Source: Deltaproteobacteria bacterium
GTDB taxonomy: Bacteria > Desulfobacterota > DSM-4660 > Desulfatiglandales > Desulfatiglandaceae
Direction of reading: 5' to 3'
DNA length: 7,997 nucleotides
Assembly (NCBI GenBank): GCA_011051075.1
Contig: DREN01000334.1
Coordinates: 1-7,997, forward strand
A program made the translations under genes and the position numbers. Positions 1 through 5,567 of the stretch are shown in pieces (the first letter of the stretch is position 1; the number at the start of each line of letters is the position of its first letter). The notes below the pieces were generated by a model. That model did no database searches. It saw nothing but the letters and a program-made list of their open reading frames with translations, and was not told the DNA's origin.

Positions 1-1
1 G

Positions 2-274
2 GGCGCAACAGATACCGCTGAAAACATCCAGTCCATCGGGGCATTCATTTCCGAGAACTCGGACGGTTTGGTCAGCCGGTGGGAGTTATGCGCCTTTAAC
101 AATCTCTGCAAGGACAAATATCTACGGCTGTCTCTCGATTGGGCATACAAGGACTGTGATCTCCTCAGCAAATTGGAGATGGAAAAGATGGCAGCCGTGG
201 CGAGAAATTCCGGCGTTGATCCGACCATCGTTCGCTGGAGCGGGTCAACCAAGCTGGAAGCAAAAGCGGCCTAA
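2..274 (+). CDS. Radical SAM protein, glycyl-radical-enzyme activase type (C-terminal fragment)
   Basis: The reading frame is open from base 2 to the TAA at 272-274, giving the last 90 residues; the start lies left of the window. The piece reads like the end of a pyruvate-formate-lyase-activating-enzyme-like protein: a helix ending SIGAFISENSDGLVSRWEL, then AFNNLCKDKYLRLSLDW, an acidic helix, and a closing GVDPTIVRWSGSTKLE. In this family the AFN/PFN...KY.RLGLDW stretch and the terminal strand (V.RWSG) close the TIM-barrel. The CX3CX2C cluster that binds the 4Fe-4S/SAM site would be upstream and cannot be seen. The family reductively cleaves SAM, often to put a glycyl radical on a partner enzyme; the partner is not visible here. 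The next gene starts 54 bases downstream on the same strand, so co-transcription is likely. Family assignment is from recognition of the C-terminal pattern only. Confidence 0.7.
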   Translation, partial: GATDTAENIQSIGAFISENSDGLVSRWELCAFNNLCKDKYLRLSLDWAYKDCDLLSKLEMEKMAAVARNSGVDPTIVRWSGSTKLEAKAA

Positions 275-280
275 AAATAA

Positions 281-292
281 AGTGGGCCCACT
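281..292. repeat. 12-bp perfect palindrome in short intergenic gap
   Basis: AGTGGGCCCACT reads the same on both strands and lies 6 bases after the radical SAM stop codon. A second GGGCC follows at 296-300. There is no loop or T-run, so it is not a terminator. It could be a protein-binding site or chance. Confidence 0.3.
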
Positions 293-328
293 GATGGGCC
301 GACTGTGGACCACGGGAGAAATGGACTC

Positions 329-1174
329 ATGAAAACATTCTTCACAGAAGCGGACATGAAGGCATTTGAGCCAGCTGAAAAAATTGGACTGGTGGCCTGT
401 GTCAATCCCGATGGACTCCCGCACGTCTCCCTAATCACATCCATCATGGCCCCGGATCCAACCCACCTGACCTTAGGGCAGTTTTGTAAGGGATTGAGCA
501 AAGAATATATCCAGTCGAACCCCCATGTCAATTTTATCGTCATGACCATGGACAAACGGATGTGGCGAGGGCGGGCCCAGTGGACCCACGTGAAATCTGA
601 AGGTCCGGAGTATGAGCGCTACAATGACATTCCCATGTTCCGGTACAACACCTATTTCGGGATCCACGCCGTGCATTACCTCGACCTCATTGAGACCACA
701 GGGGGAGCTTCACTCCCCATGTCCCGCATCGTTCTCTCCGCCTTACTGACCAAATTGACAAAGGGATTCTGTACATCAGGCAGTAGAAAACGAATTCTCA
801 AACCCTTTGCCGAGGATCTCTTCAACCAACTCGGTGCGCTCAAGTTCATTTCTTGTGTGGGGACCGCTGGCTTTCCTGTTCTGGTGCCGGTGATTCAGTG
901 CCAGGCCGCTGACAGCCGACGACTTATTTTTACGGCGTTGGCTTTTGGAGACGAACTGAGCCGAATCCCAAAAGGAACCACGGTGGCCATCTTCGCTTTG
1001 AATATGAACATGGAGGACGTGCTCGTTCGGGGCACCTTTCATGGCTTCAGACGTGTCATGGGCCTGTCAGTCGGAACGGTGGACATCCAATGGGTGTACA
1101 ATTCCATGCCCCCGGCACACGGGCAGATATATCCAGAAGTAGAATTGAGCCCGGTGGTGGACACCTGGACGTAA
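329..1174 (+). CDS. Pyridoxamine 5'-phosphate oxidase family (FMN split-barrel) protein
   Basis: A 281-residue protein of the FMN-binding split-barrel clan. The ATG at 329 is chosen over the in-frame GTG at 305 because GGGAGA at 314-319 sits 9 bases before it. Residues about 12-85 carry the typical first barrel: EKIGLVACVNPDGLPHVSLI, then LTLGQFCKGLSKEYIQSNP and a strand NFIVMTMDKRMWRGRAQW. A weaker second barrel-like segment runs from about 169 to 250 (ALKFISCVGTAGFPVLVPV ... VLVRGTFHGFRR), so the protein is longer than single-barrel members and may be an internal duplication. Members bind FMN or related flavin/haem cofactors and reduce or oxidise small molecules; the substrate is not predictable. 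It is not a classical PdxH, which has a distinct C-terminal signature. It probably shares an mRNA with the radical SAM gene 54 bases upstream. No signal peptide or membrane segment is seen, so it should be cytoplasmic. Confidence 0.8.
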   Translation: MKTFFTEADMKAFEPAEKIGLVACVNPDGLPHVSLITSIMAPDPTHLTLGQFCKGLSKEYIQSNPHVNFIVMTMDKRMWRGRAQWTHVKSEGPEYERYNDIPMFRYNTYFGIHAVHYLDLIETTGGASLPMSRIVLSALLTKLTKGFCTSGSRKRILKPFAEDLFNQLGALKFISCVGTAGFPVLVPVIQCQAADSRRLIFTALAFGDELSRIPKGTTVAIFALNMNMEDVLVRGTFHGFRRVMGLSVGTVDIQWVYNSMPPAHGQIYPEVELSPVVDTWT

Positions 1175-1194
1175 TTGGCGTTCGAGAATTCTCT

Positions 1195-1234
1195 ATTAGG
1201 ATATCGTGCGCATCGCACCTGCTGGCTCCCTAAT
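1195..1234. repeat. Nested inverted repeat downstream of PPOX gene
   Basis: Outer arms ATTAGG (1195-1200) and CCTAAT (1229-1234) enclose an inner perfect hairpin GTGCG-CAT-CGCAC (1206-1218). Further out, AATTC (1187-1191) and GAATT (1236-1240) are also complementary with a small offset. No T-run follows on either strand, so a simple intrinsic terminator is unlikely. A REP-like element or an RNA structure protecting the 3' end is possible. Confidence 0.45.
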
Positions 1235-1337
1235 CGAATTGAAAAAAGGATTCGGAAACAAGAGTACAAAATCTATTCCTGAAAAACGGTCGATTTCAGT
1301 ATCATATCGTTGTAGTATTCGCTACACTCGATACCGA

Positions 1338-1358
1338 GGGGCAAATATGCCCCATTTT
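1338..1358 (+). terminator. Weak candidate terminator hairpin
   Basis: GGGGCA (1338-1343), loop AATA, TGCCCC (1348-1353) form a perfect 6-bp stem followed by ATTTT. The stem is GC-rich but the T-tract has only four bases, so efficiency as an intrinsic terminator is doubtful. It would serve the PPOX transcript, whose stop is 164 bases upstream. Confidence 0.35.
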
Positions 1359-1402
1359 GAGAGGCAAACCAAGGGTATTCCGATGATCCCATGACCTCTC
1401 AA
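1357..1402. repeat. 8-bp inverted repeat with nested GGG/CCC
   Basis: TTGAGAGG (1357-1364) is perfectly complementary to CCTCTCAA (1395-1402), with GGG and CCC placed symmetrically inside the 30-base spacer. It directly abuts the hairpin at 1338-1353. Function is unknown; a chance match cannot be excluded. Confidence 0.35.
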
Positions 1403-1432
1403 CTGCGCCAAAATCCTGAGATTTCCCTTGAC

Positions 1433-1456
1433 TTCAACGGGATAAATGACGTTGAA
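1433..1456. promoter_or_regulatory. Operator-like dyad upstream of the cyclase gene
   Basis: TTCAAC (1433-1438) and GTTGAA (1451-1456) are perfect 6-bp half-sites with a 12-base spacer. The left half-site overlaps the end of TTGACT (1428-1433), a possible -35 box, about 170 bases before the cyclase start. The placement would suit a dimeric transcription factor. This is pattern only; no factor is identified. Confidence 0.25.
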
Positions 1457-1610
1457 TACTCAGCATAAAGCGCGATTTTTCCAATTCTTAACTCAATCAC
1501 ATAGCCCTACACCTCTCTTTGACGCTTTTTGATTCTGTGATCGCGACCTGCTGTTTTGACGAGGCGTTGTCACATGAAGTCCAATTTCGCTTTTGGTTGC
1601 AGCTCCTTAT

Positions 1611-1615
1611 GGAGG
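1611..1615 (+). promoter_or_regulatory. Ribosome binding site that fixes the GTG start of the cyclase
   Basis: GGAGG lies 7 bases before the GTG at 1623. The alternative in-frame TTG at 1593 has no comparable site, and the extra ten residues it would add do not belong to the cyclase domain. The GTG is therefore preferred. Confidence 0.75.
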
Positions 1616-1622
1616 TATCCCT

Positions 1623-3503
1623 GTGGACCCTAAGGACGTTACAAGAAAGCTCTCAGCCATACTCAGTGCCGATGTTCAAGGTTACAGCCGCCTCATGGGA
1701 GACGACGAGGTCGCGACCGTTGAGACCATAACCGAATATCGTGAGACCATCACATCTCTCGTCATCCAATGGAAGGGCCGAGTGGTGGACTCTCCCGGAG
1801 ACAATATCCTGGCCGAGTTTGCCAGTGTGGTGGATGCTGTCCAGTGCGCGGTGGAGATTCAGCAGGTATTGAAGTCCAAGAACGCTGGCCTCCCTGAGAA
1901 CCGCAGGATGGTGTTCCGCATTGGGGTGAATCTCGGAGATGTCATCCAGGAAGACGACCGCATTTACGGTGATGGAGTCAACATCGCTGCCCGGATAGAG
2001 GGTCTTGCAGATGGAGGGGGTATCTGTATTTCGGGAAGCGCCTACGAACAGATCGAAAACAAGCTGGCCCTCGGATATGAGTACCTTGGGGAGCATTCTG
2101 TAAAGAACATTGCAAACCCGATAAAGGTATTCAAGGTCCCGATGGAGCCCCGGGATATAAGCAAAGAAAAAAAGAAAGCGCGGCCAAAAAGGTGGCTTTG
2201 GGCGGCTGTGGCTGAGGTAGTCCTTTTTTTAGGAATAGCTGTCGCAGAATTTTGGAACTATTACTATCTTCCCGCCCCCGTCGATATTGACCCGGAGGGA
2301 AAAATGGCTTTTGCACTTCCCAAAGGACCTTCCATCGCTGTACTGCCATTCAACAACATGACCCGAGATCCTGAGCAGGATTATTTTTGCGACGGGATAA
2401 CCGAAACTATCATCGGTGCCCTTTCACACAATAAAAATCTTTTTGTGATCGCCCGAAACTCAACATTTGCATATAAGGGCAAATCGATTGATGTGCGGCA
2501 GGTAGGGCGTGAGTTGGGCGCACGGTATGTGCTGGAGGGGAGCATTCAGAAAACCGGGGAACGGATTCGAATCTCGGCCCAACTTATAGATACCAAATCG
2601 GGGAACCACCTGTGGTCTGAACGCTATGATCGAGACTTGAAAGATATATTCGCCTTGCAAGATGAAATCACAATTAAGATCATGACGGCCCTCGGAGTTG
2701 AGTTGGGGGAGGGAGAACAGCTTCGGTCAAAGGTTAAAGGTATCAATAATCTGGACGTCTTGCTTAAATTGCTGCAAACGGCCGAGCATTTTTATCGCAT
2801 GAATAGAGAAGATAATGTGCTGGCCCGGCAAAAGGCTGAAGAAATAATAGCAATAGATCCTGATGTTTCGATGGCATACGCTTTAATCGGCTGGACTCAC
2901 ATTATGGACTTGTGGTTCGGCGCAAGCACGTACCCGCTCATCTCTCTTGGCAAAGCCACCGAAGCAGCGCGAAAAGCCGTCACACTGGATGATCACAACA
3001 GCACTGCGCATCTGTTAAAAAGTTATATTTTTTTAGCAAGAAAGGAGCATGAAAAAGCCATCGACGAAGCTAAGCGGGCAATCGCCCTCAATGTGAACTA
3101 TGCTGATGCCTACAGTATGCTGGGGAATATCCTCACCCTTTCCGACCGCCCGGTTGAAGGTATAGGGTTTTGTAAAAAGGCGATTCGGCTCAACCCTGTC
3201 CCCCCAAGCTTTTATTTTGTGAATTTAGGGTTTTCATATTCCAGAGCAGGACAGTATGAGGAGGCTATAGAAGCGTATAACAAGGGCATCAAAAAGCAGT
3301 CTAATAATATTTTTGGCCATAGAGGTTTGGCAGCAACCTATAGTTTAATGGGCCGTGGAAAAGACGCCAATGAAGCCGCATTGGAAGTGCTAAAAATAGA
3401 CCCGGAATTTTCTCTGAGAAATGTTGCAAAGACAGTCCCTATGAAAAACCAGGATGAACTAAAGCGTCTTATTGAAGCCCTGCGCAAGGCGGGGTTGAAG
3501 TGA
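1623..3503 (+). CDS. Class III adenylate/guanylate cyclase with TolB-like and TPR domains
   Basis: A 626-residue membrane-anchored signalling protein. Residues 8-172 are a class III cyclase homology domain: metal-binding Asp17 (SADVQGYSRLM) and Asp60 (SPGDNILAEF), and the transition-state pair Asn120/Arg124 (YGDGVNIAARIEG) are all present, so catalysis is plausible. The position usually held by the base-recognising Lys is Asp56, and the usual Asp/Thr position is Arg113, an apparent charge reversal, so ATP versus GTP preference cannot be read from the usual rule. A basic stretch (181-190, KEKKKARPKR) precedes one membrane segment (about 191-211), which predicts a cytoplasmic cyclase and a periplasmic C-terminal half. 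Residues 235-360 are a TolB/FlgO-like domain (PSIAVLPFNNMTRDPEQDYF ... RYVLEGSIQKTGERIRI). About five TPR units follow (roughly 400-595), e.g. around AHLLKSYIFLARKEHEKAI and YFVNLGFSYSRAGQYEEAI. The architecture is common in proteobacteria; the C-terminal half probably senses partners or envelope state. It appears monocistronic. Confidence 0.93.
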   Translation: MDPKDVTRKLSAILSADVQGYSRLMGDDEVATVETITEYRETITSLVIQWKGRVVDSPGDNILAEFASVVDAVQCAVEIQQVLKSKNAGLPENRRMVFRIGVNLGDVIQEDDRIYGDGVNIAARIEGLADGGGICISGSAYEQIENKLALGYEYLGEHSVKNIANPIKVFKVPMEPRDISKEKKKARPKRWLWAAVAEVVLFLGIAVAEFWNYYYLPAPVDIDPEGKMAFALPKGPSIAVLPFNNMTRDPEQDYFCDGITETIIGALSHNKNLFVIARNSTFAYKGKSIDVRQVGRELGARYVLEGSIQKTGERIRISAQLIDTKSGNHLWSERYDRDLKDIFALQDEITIKIMTALGVELGEGEQLRSKVKGINNLDVLLKLLQTAEHFYRMNREDNVLARQKAEEIIAIDPDVSMAYALIGWTHIMDLWFGASTYPLISLGKATEAARKAVTLDDHNSTAHLLKSYIFLARKEHEKAIDEAKRAIALNVNYADAYSMLGNILTLSDRPVEGIGFCKKAIRLNPVPPSFYFVNLGFSYSRAGQYEEAIEAYNKGIKKQSNNIFGHRGLAATYSLMGRGKDANEAALEVLKIDPEFSLRNVAKTVPMKNQDELKRLIEALRKAGLK

Positions 3504-3641
3504 AACGACGAGGGCGTTATATTGTAGTCCGTTCTCTCGCAGCTGAGTTGAACATACGTGCATTAGCCAAGTTATCAGACGGGTCAAAAAATTCAAGGCT
3601 GGGAGATCAATCCTTCACAATATGGCAATGACATCAATGGG

Positions 3642-3689
3642 TTGAGAAATATTAGATATTTAAAACTTTTTCAGATATTGAATTCTCAA
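3642..3689. repeat. AT-rich interrupted inverted repeat after the cyclase gene
   Basis: TTGAGAA (3642-3648) pairs perfectly with TTCTCAA (3683-3689). The interior contains GATATT twice, allowing some further imperfect pairing. It lies about 140 bases after the cyclase stop. No clear terminator T-run follows it. Confidence 0.25.
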
Positions 3690-3697
3690 ACTTTGGA

Positions 3698-3925
3698 TTA
3701 TACTGAAATTTGCCCATGTTGCCTATGAGACTGAAAATAGGAACTTACCTCAGGACGAATCGCTGTAAACCTAACCGAGTGGATATAACCGCTGTCTGTA
3801 GACTCCTTAATGACTTTTCCATAAAAATCCTTGGTTCCGAGATCCTCATCTACATCAAGCAAGTTCATCTTGAGATTCGTTAATGGAGGAACAGTTTCAT
3901 TCAATTCAATAGGGCGCAGATACTC
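3698..3925 (-). pseudogene. C-terminal remnant of an unidentified protein
   Basis: Reading the minus strand, a frame is open from just after an in-frame TGA (3926-3928) to a TAA at 3698-3700, 75 codons. The translation looks like real protein: it begins EYLRPIELNETVPPLTNLKM, continues NLLDVDEDLGTKDFYGKVI and ends VRFTAIRPEVSSYFQ, with a balanced mix of hydrophobic and charged residues. The only early start options are a TTG (3902-3904) without a visible ribosome site and an internal ATG at 3866-3868. That pattern fits the tail of a longer gene whose 5' part has been lost or has gone out of frame. I do not recognise the family with certainty. An intact small gene with a poor start is the alternative. 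Confidence 0.4.
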
Positions 3926-4013
3926 TCATCTCCCAAAAAATTGTGCAAAATTCATTTTTTGCGGGACAAAACCGCATTAGTTGTGTACTGTATATTGCAA
4001 AAACTCAAATGTT

Positions 4014-4068
4014 AGGAGGTGCTTATAGCTTAACAATGTTAAAGAATAAAATAGCTAAAAAAGCCTAG
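4014..4068 (+). other. Orphan Shine-Dalgarno sequence with a 10-codon ORF
   Basis: AGGAGG at 4014-4019 is a near-perfect ribosome site, but the next ATG (4036) is 16 bases away and its ORF, MLKNKIAKKA, stops at 4066-4068. TATATT at 3991-3996 could be a -10 box, though no matching -35 is seen. This may be the truncated beginning of a lost gene. The basic peptide start would fit many protein N-termini and says little. Confidence 0.2.
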
Positions 4069-4204
4069 CGGTACGACTTACTCCGATTCCTCCCTCTGGC
4101 CTTGCCAAAATCATTATCTGAAACTCTATAGGCTGGCTGAACAAGAATCACCCGGAACTGGGATTTTGAAAAAAGGGCAGTAAGGAGAATAACGAGCAAG
4201 GCAT

Positions 4205-4270
4205 ATGGCGCAAACACCCCATGAAAGAACCTTGGTGAAACCACCCATGATCATGATGAGGTACTCATGA
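4205..4270 (+). CDS. Possible 21-residue leader or small peptide overlapping the MEMO gene start
   Basis: ATG at 4205 opens 21 codons beginning MAQTPHERTLVKPP and ending MIMMRYS, with its TGA (4268-4270) overlapping the MEMO gene ATG (4267-4269) as ATGA, the classic arrangement for translational coupling. AAGG at 4198-4201 is only 3 bases from the ATG, while a better AAGGAG (4182-4187) is 17 away, so initiation is doubtful. There is no similarity I recognise. It could be a chance ORF. Confidence 0.2.
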   Translation: MAQTPHERTLVKPPMIMMRYS

Positions 4271-5517
4271 ACAACCCACCTCCTGCAGCAAGACGGGACC
4301 TGGAGTTTTTCCCTGTCCAGCACCAGGGACAGCAGTTCGTCCTCATCAGGGACCACCTGGACCTGGTTGAGGAGGGAAAAGCGGTGGGACTTCCCCTATA
4401 CAGGCTCATGACCCTCCTGGACGGCACCACGACGGTAAGAGACCTGCAGATGGAGTTGATGAGGCAGCAGGGGGGTGTGCTGGTGGGGGCCGATGAGATC
4501 AACAACCTCCTTGTCCACCTTGATGAGTCGTTTCTCCTTGACTCTGACAGGTTCAGGGAGGCCAGGGCTCGAATAGTCGCCGATTTTACTTCCCGGAGAA
4601 CCAGACCCTGCTCTCACTGCGGGAAAAGCTATCCGGAAAACCCGCTGGACCTGCGAAACAGGCTGGATGAGATCGTGGGCAGCCAGCCGGATTTCCCTGA
4701 ACCCGAGGGCAGGCTTTCGGCCCTGGTCGCCCCCCACATCGATCTCAACGTGGGATACAGGGGCTATTCCAGGGCCTATCGGTTGTTGAAACATACCTCC
4801 TCTTCGCGGGTCATAATCTTAGGGGTGGGGCATCAACTGCAAGACGCCCTCTTCTCCCTCACTGACAAGGATTTCGAGACCCCCTTGGGGACCGTAAGGA
4901 GTGATCAGACCCAGGTGGCCCTGTTCCGGGACGCGGGCAGGCATAGCATCGCCTCCGACGATTTTATCCACCGGTCCGAGCACTCCATCGAATTCCAGGT
5001 CATCTTTCTGCAGCACCTGTTAAAAGACAGGCCTTTTACCATCATCCCCATCCTGTGCGGATCTCTCCAATCCTGCCTTTCCCAGCACACCAGAGAGGCC
5101 TACAGGGACAGGGCCGGGCCATTTCTTGACAGGCTGAAACAAACGCTTGCCGATCCGGATGAGGAGACCATTGTTGTGGCCGGCGTTGATCTTTCCCACA
5201 CCGGTCCCAAGTTCGGCCATGACACGCCCGCCATCCAGATGGAATACAGTTCCAGGGAGCATGATCAGCGCCTCTTGGAGTACCTGACGCGTCTTGATGC
5301 CGACTCCTTCTGGGAGGAATCGGGGAGGGTAAAGGATCGGTTCAACGTGTGCGGATTTTCCGCCCTTTCATGTCTGCTCGAGGTCCTGCCCCCATGTGTG
5401 GGCAGAGTACTTCACTACGAAATATGGCATGAAGAACCCACCAGATCAGCAGTCAGCTTTGCCTCTCTTGCCTTCTTCATGACCGGTGATGCCGCAGGCA
5501 GGGAACATGACCGCTGA
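4267..5517 (+). CDS. MEMO-family protein (AmmeMemoRadiSam system protein B type) with N-terminal PqqD-like domain
   Basis: A 416-residue protein; GAGG at 4258-4261, 5 bases before the ATG, supports the start. Residues about 115-410 are a MEMO fold. The entry motif CGKSYPENPLDLRNRLDEI (118-136) matches the AGSFYP..P..L start of bacterial members. Putative metal ligands are conserved: His157 (APHIDL), His189 (GVGHQLQD) and Cys362 (NVCGFSAL), with Asp308 and His311 (VAGVDLSHTGPKFG) nearby. The His157-His189 distance of 32 residues equals that of His49-His81 in human MEMO1. The fold resembles extradiol dioxygenases; human MEMO1 binds copper or iron, and the bacterial role is unsettled. Residues 1-110 are an extra domain of helix-rich, winged-helix/PqqD-like character (GLPLYRLMTLLDGTTTVRDL ... 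DEINNLLVHLDESFLLDSDRF). A CSHC pair (Cys115, Cys118) sits at the domain junction. The DUF362-ferredoxin gene follows after 50 bases, so the two are likely an operon. No export signal is visible. Confidence 0.92.
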   Translation: MNNPPPAARRDLEFFPVQHQGQQFVLIRDHLDLVEEGKAVGLPLYRLMTLLDGTTTVRDLQMELMRQQGGVLVGADEINNLLVHLDESFLLDSDRFREARARIVADFTSRRTRPCSHCGKSYPENPLDLRNRLDEIVGSQPDFPEPEGRLSALVAPHIDLNVGYRGYSRAYRLLKHTSSSRVIILGVGHQLQDALFSLTDKDFETPLGTVRSDQTQVALFRDAGRHSIASDDFIHRSEHSIEFQVIFLQHLLKDRPFTIIPILCGSLQSCLSQHTREAYRDRAGPFLDRLKQTLADPDEETIVVAGVDLSHTGPKFGHDTPAIQMEYSSREHDQRLLEYLTRLDADSFWEESGRVKDRFNVCGFSALSCLLEVLPPCVGRVLHYEIWHEEPTRSAVSFASLAFFMTGDAAGREHDR

Positions 5518-5556
5518 AGGAGAAGATGGAGGGAGATCAGTTGAGGAATAAATCAT

Positions 5557-5561
5557 AGGAG
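5557..5561 (+). promoter_or_regulatory. Ribosome binding site of the DUF362 gene
   Basis: AGGAG lies 6 bases before the ATG at 5568 within the 50-base gap after the MEMO stop codon, supporting that start and independent translation within a shared mRNA. Confidence 0.7.
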
Positions 5562-5567
5562 ATATGA

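Larger units (their letters stand above)
1175..1622. other. Gap of about 450 bases with several inverted repeats, no convincing gene
   Basis: Short ORFs exist here on both strands but none has a good ribosome site together with protein-like composition. The gap contains a nested inverted repeat just after the PPOX gene (1195-1234), a 6-bp-arm hairpin (1338-1353), a longer interrupted dyad (1357-1402) and an operator-like dyad (1433-1456). Transcription of the PPOX unit presumably ends here, and that of the cyclase gene presumably begins. TTGACT at 1428-1433 is a possible -35 box, but no good -10 box lies 16-18 bases after it, so I do not call a promoter. Confidence 0.6.
3504..4266. other. AT-rich gap of about 760 bases with traces of decayed sequence
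   Basis: This stretch is visibly richer in A and T than the genes on either side. It holds a reverse-strand coding-like fragment without a start (3698-3925), a 7-bp inverted repeat TTGAGAA/TTCTCAA (3642-3689), a small hairpin TGCGG/CCGCA (3960-3976), a strong Shine-Dalgarno sequence with only a 10-codon ORF after it (4014-4068), and a 21-codon ORF overlapping the start of the next gene (4205-4270). No complete conventional gene is visible. It resembles eroded accessory sequence. Confidence 0.6.

Noticed and set aside
1518..1546. TTGACG as a -35 box for the cyclase gene
   Set aside because: The bases 17 positions downstream (CGCGAC) do not resemble a -10 box.
1653..2096. 147-codon open frame on the minus strand
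   Set aside because: It lies entirely opposite the well-conserved cyclase domain and has no protein-like features of its own; it is a shadow.
3500..3631. 43-codon ORF starting at a GTG that overlaps the cyclase stop codon (GTGA)
   Set aside because: The overlap resembles translational coupling, but there is no proper ribosome site, the composition is unremarkable and I recognise nothing in the sequence.
3960..3976. TGCGG/CCGCA hairpin as a terminator
   Set aside because: A T-run precedes it on the plus strand instead of following it, and on the minus strand it is followed by A residues.
4106..4168. CAAAATC/GATTTTG inverted repeat
   Set aside because: Seven bases matched over a 49-base spacer in AT-rich sequence is close to chance.
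4396..4794. 132-codon open frame on the minus strand
   Set aside because: Antisense to the MEMO gene and without a recognisable domain.
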